A stretch of 64,000 nt of DNA, from contig BTRK01000005.1 of assembly GCA_036245805.1 (NCBI GenBank), positions 34,763,469-34,827,468 on the forward strand, in the 5' to 3' direction. The translations under genes were made by a program, and so were the position numbers. Shown here piece after piece: positions 11,501 through 25,434 of the stretch. The number at the start of each line of letters is the position of its first letter. Position 1 is the first letter of the stretch. Origin of the DNA: Pristionchus mayeri (taxonomy: Eukaryota; Nematoda; Chromadorea; Rhabditida; Neodiplogasteridae). A model generated the notes under the pieces. That model made no database searches and was not told the origin of the DNA. It saw only the letters and a program-made list of their open reading frames with translations.

Positions 11501-14500
11501 CGTGTGTACTGCATTTCGAGATGTTCGATTAATCAATCAGTCAAATCAGTTGAATTCTGATGAAATCGTTACTGAAATTGCGAGAAAGAGTGCTCCAGTA
11601 TCTGTTCATATAGTGTACACTCATTCGTGCATCCCCTCTGGCATCGTTACTCGAATCCGCCCGGTCTAGTGCTCGTATCTCCCTCAAGTGCCGTTACTCT
11701 CATTCAGCATCGGATTAAAATCCCAAGTTTGAGGTTTTTACTGAAACTGGCTCGTTGAAAGACGTGGCTGGAAACCACCAAATTTTGGACCGGTCTCTCC
11801 TAGGAGGGGCCAATAATACGGTAGAATCAATCATATTTCGTGACGTAGAGTGGCGAAGTCTGATCACACATTCCTTCGATCGTGTGTACTGCATTTCGAG
11901 ATGTTCGATTAATCAATCAGTCAAATCAGTTGAATTCTGATGAAATCGTTACTGAAATTGCGAGAAAGAGTGCTCCAGTATCTGTTCATATAGTGTACAC
12001 TCATTCGTGCATCCCCTCTGGCATCGTTACTCGAATCCGCCCGGTCTAGTGCTCGTATCTCCCTCAAGTGCCGTTACTCTCATTCAGCATCGGATTAAAA
12101 TCCCAAGTTTGAGGTTTTTACTGAAACTGGCTCGTTGAAAGACGTGGCTGGAAACCACCAAATTTTGGACCGGTCTCTCCTAGGAGGGGCCAATAATACG
12201 GTAGAATCAATCATATTTCGTGACGTAGAGTGGCGAAGTCTGATCACACATTCCTTCGATCGTGTGTACTGCATTTCGAGATGTTCGATTAATCAATCAG
12301 TCAAATCAGTTGAATTCTGATGAAATCGTTACTGAAATTGCGAGAAAGAGTGCTCCAGTATCTGTTCATATAGTGTACACTCATTCGTGCATCCCCTCTG
12401 GCATCGTTACTCGAATCCGCCCGGTCTAGTGCTCGTATCTCCCTCAAGTGCCGTTACTCTCATTCAGCATCGGATTAAAATCCCAAGTTTGAGGTTTTTA
12501 CTGAAACTGGCTCGTTGAAAGACGTGGCTGGAAACCGCCAAATTTTGGACCGGTCTCTCCTAGGAGGGGCCAATAATACGGTAGAATCAATCATATTTCG
12601 TGACGTAGAGTGCCGAAGTCTGATCACACATTCCTTCGATCGTGTGTACTGCATTTCGAGATGTTCGATTAATCAATCAGTCAAATCAGTTGAATTCTGA
12701 AGAAATCGTTACTGAAATTGCGAGAAAGAGTGCTCCAGTATCTGTTCATATAGTGTACACTCATTCGTGCATCCCCTCTGGCATCGTTACTCGAATCCGC
12801 CCGGTCTAGTGCTCGTATCTCCCTCAAGTGCCGTTACTCTCATTCAGCATCGGATTAAAATCCCAAGTTTGAGGTTTTTACTGAAACTGGCTCGTTGAAA
12901 GACGTGGCTGGAAACCGCCAAATTTTGGACCGGTCTCTCCTAGAAGGGGCAAATAATACGGTAGAATCAATCATATTTCGTGACGTAGAGTGGCGAAGTC
13001 TGATCACACATTCCTTCGATCGTGTGTACTGCATTTCGAGATGTTCGATTAATCAATCAGTCAAATCAGTTGAATTCTGATGAAATCGTTACTGAAATTG
13101 CGAGAAAGAGTGCTCCAGTATCTGTTCATATAGTGTACACTCATTCGTGCATCCCCTCTGGCATCGTTACTCGAATCCGCCCGGTCTAGTGCTCGTATCT
13201 CCCTCAAGTGCCGTTACTCTCATTCAGCATCGGATTAAAATCCCAAGTTTGAGGTTTTTACTGAAACTGGCTCGTTGAAAGACGTGGCTGGAAACCACCA
13301 AATTTTGGACCGGTCTCTCCTAGGAGGGGCCAATAATACGGTAGAATCAATCATATTTCGTGACGTAGAGTGGCGAAGTCTGATCACACATTCCTTCGAT
13401 CGTGTGTACTGCATTTCGAGATGTTCGATTAATCAATCAGTCAAATCAGTTGAATTCTGATGAAATCGGTACTGAAATTGCGAGAAAGAGTGCTCCAGTA
13501 TCTGTTCATATAGTGTACACTCATTCGTGCATCCCCTCTGGCATCGTTACTCGAATCCGCCCGGTCTAGTGCTCGTATCTCCCTCAAGTGCCGTTACTCT
13601 CATTCAGCATCGGATTAAAATCCCAAGTTTGAGGTTTTTACTGAAACTGGCTCGTTGAAAGACGTGGCTGGAAACCACCAAATTTTGGACCGGTCTCTCC
13701 TAGGAGGGGCCAATAATACGGTAGAATCAATCATATTTCGTGACGTAGAGTGGCGAAGTCTGATCACACATTCCTTCGATCGTGTGTACTGCATTTCGAG
13801 ATGTTCGATTAATCAATCAGTCAAATCAGTTGAATTCTGATGAAATCGGTACTGAAATTGCGAGAAAGAGTGCTCCAGTATCTGTTCATATAGTGTACAC
13901 TCATTCGTGCATCCCCTCTGGCATCGTTACTCGAATCCGCCCGGTCTAGTGCTCGTATCTCCCTCAAGTGCCGTTACTCTCATTCATCATCGGATTAAAA
14001 TCCCAAGTTTGAGGTTTTTACTGAAACTGGCTCGTTGAAAGACGTGGCTGGAAACCACCAAATTTTGGACCGGTCTCTCCTAGGAGGGGCCAATAATACG
14101 GTAGAATCAATCATATTTCGTGACGTAGAGTGGCGAAGTCTGATCACACATTCCTTCGATCGTGTGTACTGCATTTCGAGATGTTCGATTAATCAATCAG
14201 TCAAATCAGTTGAATTCTGAAGAAATCGTTACTGAAATTGCGAGAAAGAGTGCTCCAGTATCTGTTCATATAGTGTACACTCATTCGTGCATCCCCTCTG
14301 GCATCGTTACTCGAATCCGCCCGGTCTAGTGCTCGTATCTCCCTCAAGTGCCGGTACTCTCATTCAGCATCGGATTAAAATCCCAAGTTTGAGGTTTTTA
14401 CTGAAACTGGCTCGTTGAAAGACGTGGCTGGAAACCGCCAAATTTTGGACCGGTCTCTCCTAGGAGGGGCCAATAATACGGTAGAATCAATCATATTTCG

Positions 14501-16694
14501 TGACGTAGAGTGGCGAAGTCTGATCACACATTCCTTCGATCGTGTGTACTGCATTTCGAGATGTTCGATTAATCAATCAGTCAAATCAGTTGAATTCTGA
14601 TGAAATCGTTACTGAAATTGCGAGAAAGAGTGCTCCAGTATCTGTTCATATAGTGTACACTCATTCGTGCATCCCCTCTGGCATCGTTACTCGAATCCGC
14701 CCGGTCTAGTGCTCGTATCTCCCTCAAGTGCCGTTACTCTCATTCAGCATCGGATTAAAATCCCAAGTTTGAGGTTTTTACTGAAACTGGCTCGTTGAAA
14801 GACGTGGCTGGAAACCGCCAAATTTTGGACCGGTCTCTCCTAGAAGGGGCAAATAATACGGTAGAATCAATCATATTTCGTGACGTAGAGTGGCGAAGTC
14901 TGATCACACATTCCTTCGATCGTGTGTACTGCATTTCGAGATGTTCGATTAATCAATCAGTCAAATCAGTTGAATTCTGATGAAATCGTTACTGAAATTG
15001 CGAGAAAGAGTGCTCCAGTATCTGTTCATATAGTGTACACTCATTCGTGCATCCCCTCTGGCATCGTTACTCGAATCCGCCCGGTCTAGTGCTCGTATCT
15101 CCCTCAAGTGCCGTTACTCTCATTCAGCATCGGATTAAAATCCCAAGTTTGAGGTTTTTACTGAAACTGGCTCGTTGAAAGACGTGGCTGGAAACCGCCA
15201 AATTTTGGACCGGTCTCTCCTAGGAGGGGCCAATAATACGGTAGAATCAATCATATTTTGTGACGTAGAGTGGCGAAGTCTGATCACACATTCCTTCGAT
15301 CGTGTGTACTGCATTTCGAGATGTTCGATTAATCAATCAGTCAAATCAGTTGAATTCTGAAGAAATCGTTACTGAAATTGCGAGAAAGAGTGCTCCAGTA
15401 TCTGTTCATATAGTGTACACTCATTCGTGCATCCCCTCTGGCATCGTTACTCGAATCCGCCCGGTCTAGTGCTCGTATCTCCCTCAAGTGCCGTTACTCT
15501 CATTCAGCATCGGATTAAAATCCCAAGTTTGAGGTTTTTACTGAAACTGGCTCGTTGAAAGACGTGGCTGGAAACCGCCAAATTTTGGACCGGTCTCTCC
15601 TAGAAGGGGCAAATAATACGGTAGAATCAATCATATTTCGTGACGTAGAGTGGCGAAGTCTGATCACACATTCCTTCGATCGTGTGTACTGCATTTCGAG
15701 ATGTTCGATTAATCAATCAGTCAAATCAGTTGAATTCTGAAGAAATCGTTACTGAAATTGCGAGAAAGAGTGCTCCAGTATCTGTTCATATAGTGTACAC
15801 TCATTCGTGCATCCCCTCTGGCATCGTTACTCGAATCCGCCCGGTCTAGTGCTCGTATCTCCCTCAAGTGCCGTTACTCTCATTCAGCATCGGATTAAAA
15901 TCCCAAGTTTGAGGTTTTTACTGAAACTGGCTCGTTGAAAGACGTGGCTGGAAACCGCCAAATTTTGGACCGGTCTCTCCTAGAAGGGGCAAATAATACG
16001 GTAGAATCAATCATATTTCGTGACGTAGAGTGGCGAAGTCTGATCACACATTCCTTCGATCGTGTGTACTGCATTTCGAGATGTTCGATTAATCAATCAG
16101 TCAAATCAGTTGAATTCTGATGAAATCGTTACTGAAATTGCGAGAAAGAGTGCTCCAGTATCTGTTCATATAGTGTACACTCATTCGTGCATCCCCTCTG
16201 GCATCGTTACTCGAATCCGCCCGGTCTAGTGCTCGTATCTCCCTCAAGTGCCGTTACTCTCATTCAGCATCGGATTAAAATCCCAAGTTTGAGGTTTTTA
16301 CTGAAACTGGCTCGTTGAAAGACGTGGCTGGAAACCACCAAAGTTTGGACCGGTCTCTCCTAGGAGGGGCCAATAATACGGTAGAATCAATCATATTTCG
16401 TGACGTAGAGTGGCGAAGTCTGATCACACATTCCTTCGATCGTGTGTACTGCATTTCGAGATGTTCGATTAATCAATCAGTCAAATCAGTTGAATTCTGA
16501 AGAAATCGTTACTGAAATTGCGAGAAAGAGTGCTCCAGTATCTGTTCATATAGTGTACACTCATTCGTGCATCCCCTCTGGCATCGTTACTCGAATCCGC
16601 CCGGTCTAGTGCTCGTATCTCCCTCAAGTGCCGTTACTCTCATTCAGCATCGGATTAAAATCCCAAGTTTGAGGTTTTTACTGAAACTGGCTCG

Positions 16695-19600
16695 TTGAAA
16701 GACGTGGCTGGAAACCGCCAAATTTTGGACCGGTCTCTCCTAGGAGGGGCCAATAATACGGTAGAATCAATCATATTTCGTGACGTAGAGTGCCGAAGTC
16801 TGATCACACATTCCTTCGATCGTGTGTACTGCATTTCGAGATGTTCGATTAATCAATCAGTCAAATCAGTTGAATTCTGAAGAAATCGTTACTGAAATTG
16901 CGAGAAAGAGTGCTCCAGTATCTGTTCATATAGTGTACACTCATTCGTGTATCCCCTCTGGCATCGTTACTCGAATCCGCCCGGTCTAGTGCTCGTATCT
17001 CCCTCAAGTGCCGTTACTCTCATTCAGCATCGGATTAAAATCCCAAGTTTGAGGTTTTTACTGAAACTGGCTCGTTGAAAGACGTGGCTGGAAACCGCCA
17101 AATTTTGGACCGGTCTCTCCTAGAAGGGGCAAATAATACGGTAGAATCAATCATATTTCGTGACGTAGAGTGGCGAAGTCTGATCACACATTCCTTCGAT
17201 CGTGTGTACTGCATTTCGAGATGTTCGATTAATCAATCAGTCAAATCAGTTGAATTCTGAAGAAATCGTTACTGAAATTGCGAGAAAGAGTGCTCCAGTA
17301 TCTGTTCATATAGTGTACACTCATTCGTGCATCCCCTCTGGCATCGTTACTCGAATCCGCCCGGTCTAGTGCTCGTATCTCCCTCAAGTGCCGTTACTCT
17401 CATTCAGCATCGGATTAAAATCCCAAGTTTGAGGTTTTTACTGAAACTGGCTCGTTGAAAGACGTGGCTGGAAACCGCCAAATTTTGGACCGGTCTCTCC
17501 TAGGAGGGGCCAATAATACGGTAGAATCAATCATATTTCGTGACGTAGAGTGCCGAAGTCTGATCACACATTCCTTCGATCGTGTGTACTGCATTTCGAG
17601 ATGTTCGATTAATCAATCAGTCAAATCAGTTGAATTCTGAAGAAATCGTTACTGAAATTGCGAGAAAGAGTGCTCCAGTATCTGTTCATATAGTGTACAC
17701 TCATTCGTGTATCCCCTCTGGCATCGTTACTCGAATCCGCCCGGTCTAGTGCTCGTATCTCCCTCAAGTGCCGTTACTCTCATTCAGCATCGGATTAAAA
17801 TCCCAAGTTTGAGGTTTTTACTGAAACTGGCTCGTTGAAAGACGTGGCTGGAAACCGCCAAATTTTGGACCGGTCTCTCCTAGGAGGGGCCAATAATACG
17901 GTAGAATCAATCATATTTCGTGACGTAGAGTGCCGAAGTCTGATCACACATTCCTTCGATCGTGTGTACTGCATTTCGAGATGTTCGATTAATCAATCAG
18001 TCAAATCAGTTGAATTCTGAAGAAATCGTTACTGAAATTGCGAGAAAGAGTGCTCCAGTATCTGTTCATATAGTGTACACTCATTCGTGTATCCCCTCTG
18101 GCATCGTTACTCGAATCCGCCCGGTCTAGTGCTCGTATCTCCCTCAAGTGCCGTTACTCTCATTCAGCATCGGATTAAAATCCCAAGTTTGAGGTTTTTA
18201 CTGAAACTGGCTCGTTGAAAGACGTGGCTGGAAACCGCCAAATTTTGGACCGGTCTCTCCTAGAAGGGGCAAATAATACGGTAGAATCAATCATATTTCG
18301 TGACGTAGAGTGGCGAAGTCTGATCACACATTCCTTCGATCGTGTGTACTGCATTTCGAGATGTTCGATTAATCAATCAGTCAAATCAGTTGAATTCTGA
18401 AGAAATCGTTACTGAAATTGCGAGAAAGAGTGCTCCAGTATCTGTTCATATAGTGTACACTCATTCGTGCATCCCCTCTGGCATCGTTACTCGAATCCGC
18501 CCGGTCTAGTGCTCGTATCTCCCTCAAGTGCCGTTACTCTCATTCAGCATCGGATTAAAATCCCAAGTTTGAGGTTTTTACTGAAACTGGCTCGTTGAAA
18601 GACGTGGCTGGAAACCGCCAAATTTTGGACCGGTCTCTCCTAGGAGGGGCCAATAATACGGTAGAATCAATCATATTTCGTGACGTAGAGTGCCGAAGTC
18701 TGATCACACATTCCTTCGATCGTGTGTACTGCATTTCGAGATGTTCGATTAATCAATCAGTCAAATCAGTTGAATTCTGAAGAAATCGTTACTGAAATTG
18801 CGAGAAAGAGTGCTCCAGTATCTGTTCATATAGTGTACACTCATTCGTGTATCCCCTCTGGCATCGTTACTCGAATCCGCCCGGTCTAGTGCTCGTATCT
18901 CCCTCAAGTGCCGTTACTCTCATTCAGCATCGGATTAAAATCCCAAGTTTGAGGTTTTTACTGAAACTGGCTCGTTGAAAGACGTGGCTGGAAACCGCCA
19001 AATTTTGGACCGGTCTCTCCTAGGAGGGGCCAATAATACGGTAGAATCAATCATATTTCGTGACGTAGAGTGCCGAAGTCTGATCACACATTCCTTCGAT
19101 CGTGTGTACTGCATTTCGAGATGTTCGATTAATCAATCAGTCAAATCAGTTGAATTCTGAAGAAATCGTTACTGAAATTGCGAGAAAGAGTGCTCCAGTA
19201 TCTGTTCATATAGTGTACACTCATTCGTGTATCCCCTCTGGCATCGTTACTCGAATCCGCCCGGTCTAGTGCTCGTATCTCCCTCAAGTGCCGTTACTCT
19301 CATTCAGCATCGGATTAAAATCCCAAGTTTGAGGTTTTTACTGAAACTGGCTCGTTGAAAGACGTGGCTGGAAACCGCCAAATTTTGGACCGGTCTCTCC
19401 TAGAAGGGGCAAATAATACGGTAGAATCAATCATATTTCGTGACGTAGAGTGGCGAAGTCTGATCACACATTCCTTCGATCGTGTGTACTGCATTTCGAG
19501 ATGTTCGATTAATCAATCAGTCAAATCAGTTGAATTCTGAAGAAATCGTTACTGAAATTGCGAGAAAGAGTGCTCCAGTATCTGTTCATATAGTGTACAC

Positions 19601-19734
19601 TCATTCGTGTATCCCCTCTGGCATCGTTACTCGAATCCGCCCGGTCTAGTGCTCGTATCTCCCTCAAGTGCCGTTACTCTCATTCAGCATCGGATTAAAA
19701 TCCCAAGTTTGAGGTTTTTACTGAAACTGGCTCG
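16695..19734 (+). repeat. Trimer higher-order repeat (1,140 bp), about 2.7 copies
   Basis: Two monomer types alternate in the order C-E-C, C-E-C, C-E. Type C has G23/G50/C57, GAGTGCCGAAG and TCGTGTATCCCC. Type E has G23/A50/A57 and mostly TCGTGCATCCCC. C units start at 16695, 17455, 17835, 18595 and 18975. E units start at 17075, 18215 and 19355. The last E unit has picked up the GTGTATCC variant. The period is three monomers. Confidence 0.9.
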
Positions 19735-20494
19735 TTGAAAGACGTGGCTGGAAACCGCCAAATTTTGGACCGGTCTCTCCTAGAAGGGGCAAATAATACG
19801 GTAGAATCAATCATATTTCGTGACGTAGAGTGGCGAAGTCTGATCACACATTCCTTCGATCGTGTGTACTGCATTTCGAGATGTTCGATTAATCAATCAG
19901 TCAAATCAGTTGAATTCTGAAGAAATCGTTACTGAAATTGCGAGAAAGAGTGCTCCAGTATCTGTTCATATAGTGTACACTCATTCGTGCATCCCCTCTG
20001 GCATCGTTACTCGAATCCGCCCGGTCTAGTGCTCGTATCTCCCTCAAGTGCCGTTACTCTCATTCAGCATCGGATTAAAATCCCAAGTTTGAGGTTTTTA
20101 CTGAAACTGGCTCGTTGAAAGACGTGGCTGGAAACCGCCAAATTTTGGACCGGTCTCTCCTAGAAGGGGCAAATAATACGGTAGAATCAATCATATTTCG
20201 TGACGTAGAGTGGCGAAGTCTGATCACACATTCCTTCGATCGTGTGTACTGCATTTCGAGATGTTCGATTAATCAATCAGTCAAATCAGTTGAATTCTGA
20301 TGAAATCGTTACTGAAATTGCGAGAAAGAGTGCTCCAGTATCTGTTCATATAGTGTACACTCATTCGTGCATCCCCTCTGGCATCGTTACTCGAATCCGC
20401 CCGGTCTAGTGCTCGTATCTCCCTCAAGTGCCGTTACTCTCATTCAGCATCGGATTAAAATCCCAAGTTTGAGGTTTTTACTGAAACTGGCTCG

Positions 20495-22014
20495 TTGAAA
20501 GACGTGGCTGGAAACCGCCAAATTTTGGACCGGTCTCTCCTAGAAGGGGCAAATAATACGGTAGAATCAATCATATTTCGTGACGTAGAGTGGCGAAGTC
20601 TGATCACACATTCCTTCGATCGTGTGTACTGCATTTCGAGATGTTCGATTAATCAATCAGTCAAATCAGTTGAATTCTGAAGAAATCGTTACTGAAATTG
20701 CGAGAAAGAGTGCTCCAGTATCTGTTCATATAGTGTACACTCATTCGTGCATCCCCTCTGGCATCGTTACTCGAATCCGCCCGGTCTAGTGCTCGTATCT
20801 CCCTCAAGTGCCGTTACTCTCATTCAGCATCGGATTAAAATCCCAAGTTTGAGGTTTTTACTGAAACTGGCTCGTTGAAAGACGTGGCTGGAAACCGCCA
20901 AATTTTGGACCGGTCTCTCCTAGAAGGGGCAAATAATACGGTAGAATCAATCATATTTCGTGACGTAGAGTGGCGAAGTCTGATCACACATTCCTTCGAT
21001 CGTGTGTACTGCATTTCGAGATGTTCGATTAATCAATCAGTCAAATCAGTTGAATTCTGATGAAATCGTTACTGAAATTGCGAGAAAGAGTGCTCCAGTA
21101 TCTGTTCATATAGTGTACACTCATTCGTGCATCCCCTCTGGCATCGTTACTCGAATCCGCCCGGTCTAGTGCTCGTATCTCCCTCAAGTGCCGTTACTCT
21201 CATTCAGCATCGGATTAAAATCCCAAGTTTGAGGTTTTTACTGAAACTGGCTCGTTGAAAGACGTGGCTGGAAACCGCCAAATTTTGGACCGGTCTCTCC
21301 TAGAAGGGGCAAATAATACGGTAGAATCAATCATATTTCGTGACGTAGAGTGGCGAAGTCTGATCACACATTCCTTCGATCGTGTGTACTGCATTTCGAG
21401 ATGTTCGATTAATCAATCAGTCAAATCAGTTGAATTCTGAAGAAATCGTTACTGAAATTGCGAGAAAGAGTGCTCCAGTATCTGTTCATATAGTGTACAC
21501 TCATTCGTGCATCCCCTCTGGCATCGTTACTCGAATCCGCCCGGTCTAGTGCTCGTATCTCCCTCAAGTGCCGTTACTCTCATTCAGCATCGGATTAAAA
21601 TCCCAAGTTTGAGGTTTTTACTGAAACTGGCTCGTTGAAAGACGTGGCTGGAAACCGCCAAATTTTGGACCGGTCTCTCCTAGGAGGGGCCAATAATACG
21701 GTAGAATCAATCATATTTTGTGACGTAGAGTGGCGAAGTCTGATCACACATTCCTTCGATCGTGTGTACTGCATTTCGAGATGTTCGATTAATCAATCAG
21801 TCAAATCAGTTGAATTCTGAAGAAATCGTTACTGAAATTGCGAGAAAGAGTGCTCCAGTATCTGTTCATATAGTGTACACTCATTCGTGTATCCCCTCTG
21901 GCATCGTTACTCGAATCCGCCCGGTCTAGTGCTCGTATCTCCCTCAAGTGCCGTTACTCTCATTCAGCATCGGATTAAAATCCCAAGTTTGAGGTTTTTA
22001 CTGAAACTGGCTCG
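20495..22014 (+). repeat. Four-monomer block, copy 1 of 3
   Basis: Monomer types run E(A187), E(T187), E(A187), F(A187), where F has G50/C57 and CATATTTTGTGACG. The same four-type order recurs at 22395 and 25435, at offsets of 1,900 and 3,040 bp, so a larger segment was copied within this subfamily block. The match is at the level of markers. Confidence 0.75.
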
Positions 22015-22394
22015 TTGAAAGACGTGGCTGGAAACCGCCAAATTTTGGACCGGTCTCTCCTAGGAGGGGCCAATAATACGGTAGAATCAATCATATTTCG
22101 TGACGTAGAGTGCCGAAGTCTGATCACACATTCCTTCGATCGTGTGTACTGCATTTCGAGATGTTCGATTAATCAATCAGTCAAATCAGTTGAATTCTGA
22201 AGAAATCGTTACTGAAATTGCGAGAAAGAGTGCTCCAGTATCTGTTCATATAGTGTACACTCATTCGTGTATCCCCTCTGGCATCGTTACTCGAATCCGC
22301 CCGGTCTAGTGCTCGTATCTCCCTCAAGTGCCGTTACTCTCATTCAGCATCGGATTAAAATCCCAAGTTTGAGGTTTTTACTGAAACTGGCTCG

Positions 22395-23914
22395 TTGAAA
22401 GACGTGGCTGGAAACCGCCAAATTTTGGACCGGTCTCTCCTAGAAGGGGCAAATAATACGGTAGAATCAATCATATTTCGTGACGTAGAGTGGCGAAGTC
22501 TGATCACACATTCCTTCGATCGTGTGTACTGCATTTCGAGATGTTCGATTAATCAATCAGTCAAATCAGTTGAATTCTGAAGAAATCGTTACTGAAATTG
22601 CGAGAAAGAGTGCTCCAGTATCTGTTCATATAGTGTACACTCATTCGTGCATCCCCTCTGGCATCGTTACTCGAATCCGCCCGGTCTAGTGCTCGTATCT
22701 CCCTCAAGTGCCGTTACTCTCATTCAGCATCGGATTAAAATCCCAAGTTTGAGGTTTTTACTGAAACTGGCTCGTTGAAAGACGTGGCTGGAAACCGCCA
22801 AATTTTGGACCGGTCTCTCCTAGAAGGGGCAAATAATACGGTAGAATCAATCATATTTCGTGACGTAGAGTGGCGAAGTCTGATCACACATTCCTTCGAT
22901 CGTGTGTACTGCATTTCGAGATGTTCGATTAATCAATCAGTCAAATCAGTTGAATTCTGATGAAATCGTTACTGAAATTGCGAGAAAGAGTGCTCCAGTA
23001 TCTGTTCATATAGTGTACACTCATTCGTGCATCCCCTCTGGCATCGTTACTCGAATCCGCCCGGTCTAGTGCTCGTATCTCCCTCAAGTGCCGTTACTCT
23101 CATTCAGCATCGGATTAAAATCCCAAGTTTGAGGTTTTTACTGAAACTGGCTCGTTGAAAGACGTGGCTGGAAACCGCCAAATTTTGGACCGGTCTCTCC
23201 TAGAAGGGGCAAATAATACGGTAGAATCAATCATATTTCGTGACGTAGAGTGGCGAAGTCTGATCACACATTCCTTCGATCGTGTGTACTGCATTTCGAG
23301 ATGTTCGATTAATCAATCAGTCAAATCAGTTGAATTCTGAAGAAATCGTTACTGAAATTGCGAGAAAGAGTGCTCCAGTATCTGTTCATATAGTGTACAC
23401 TCATTCGTGCATCCCCTCTGGCATCGTTACTCGAATCCGCCCGGTCTAGTGCTCGTATCTCCCTCAAGTGCCGTTACTCTCATTCAGCATCGGATTAAAA
23501 TCCCAAGTTTGAGGTTTTTACTGAAACTGGCTCGTTGAAAGACGTGGCTGGAAACCGCCAAATTTTGGACCGGTCTCTCCTAGGAGGGGCCAATAATACG
23601 GTAGAATCAATCATATTTTGTGACGTAGAGTGGCGAAGTCTGATCACACATTCCTTCGATCGTGTGTACTGCATTTCGAGATGTTCGATTAATCAATCAG
23701 TCAAATCAGTTGAATTCTGAAGAAATCGTTACTGAAATTGCGAGAAAGAGTGCTCCAGTATCTGTTCATATAGTGTACACTCATTCGTGCATCCCCTCTG
23801 GCATCGTTACTCGAATCCGCCCGGTCTAGTGCTCGTATCTCCCTCAAGTGCCGTTACTCTCATTCAGCATCGGATTAAAATCCCAAGTTTGAGGTTTTTA
23901 CTGAAACTGGCTCG
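22395..23914 (+). repeat. Four-monomer block, copy 2 of 3
   Basis: It has the same type order as 20495-22014, with the F unit starting at 23535. This copy has TCGTGCATCCCC in the F unit where copy 1 has TCGTGTATCCCC. Confidence 0.72.
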
Positions 23915-25434
23915 TTGAAAGACGTGGCTGGAAACCGCCAAATTTTGGACCGGTCTCTCCTAGAAGGGGCAAATAATACGGTAGAATCAATCATATTTCG
24001 TGACGTAGAGTGGCGAAGTCTGATCACACATTCCTTCGATCGTGTGTACTGCATTTCGAGATGTTCGATTAATCAATCAGTCAAATCAGTTGAATTCTGA
24101 AGAAATCGTTACTGAAATTGCGAGAAAGAGTGCTCCAGTATCTGTTCATATAGTGTACACTCATTCGTGCATCCCCTCTGGCATCGTTACTCGAATCCGC
24201 CCGGTCTAGTGCTCGTATCTCCCTCAAGTGCCGTTACTCTCATTCAGCATCGGATTAAAATCCCAAGTTTGAGGTTTTTACTGAAACTGGCTCGTTGAAA
24301 GACGTGGCTGGAAACCGCCAAATTTTGGACCGGTCTCTCCTAGAAGGGGCAAATAATACGGTAGAATCAATCATATTTCGTGACGTAGAGTGGCGAAGTC
24401 TGATCACACATTCCTTCGATCGTGTGTACTGCATTTCGAGATGTTCGATTAATCAATCAGTCAAATCAGTTGAATTCTGAAGAAATCGTTACTGAAATTG
24501 CGAGAAAGAGTGCTCCAGTATCTGTTCATATAGTGTACACTCATTCGTGCATCCCCTCTGGCATCGTTACTCGAATCCGCCCGGTCTAGTGCTCGTATCT
24601 CCCTCAAGTGCCGTTACTCTCATTCAGCATCGGATTAAAATCCCAAGTTTGAGGTTTTTACTGAAACTGGCTCGTTGAAAGACGTGGCTGGAAACCGCCA
24701 AATTTTGGACCGGTCTCTCCTAGAAGGGGCAAATAATACGGTAGAATCAATCATATTTCGTGACGTAGAGTGGCGAAGTCTGATCACACATTCCTTCGAT
24801 CGTGTGTACTGCATTTCGAGATGTTCGATTAATCAATCAGTCAAATCAGTTGAATTCTGAAGAAATCGTTACTGAAATTGCGAGAAAGAGTGCTCCAGTA
24901 TCTGTTCATATAGTGTACACTCATTCGTGCATCCCCTCTGGCATCGTTACTCGAATCCGCCCGGTCTAGTGCTCGTATCTCCCTCAAGTGCCGTTACTCT
25001 CATTCAGCATCGGATTAAAATCCCAAGTTTGAGGTTTTTACTGAAACTGGCTCGTTGAAAGACGTGGCTGGAAACCGCCAAATTTTGGACCGGTCTCTCC
25101 TAGAAGGGGCAAATAATACGGTAGAATCAATCATATTTCGTGACGTAGAGTGGCGAAGTCTGATCACACATTCCTTCGATCGTGTGTACTGCATTTCGAG
25201 ATGTTCGATTAATCAATCAGTCAAATCAGTTGAATTCTGATGAAATCGTTACTGAAATTGCGAGAAAGAGTGCTCCAGTATCTGTTCATATAGTGTACAC
25301 TCATTCGTGCATCCCCTCTGGCATCGTTACTCGAATCCGCCCGGTCTAGTGCTCGTATCTCCCTCAAGTGCCGTTACTCTCATTCAGCATCGGATTAAAA
25401 TCCCAAGTTTGAGGTTTTTACTGAAACTGGCTCG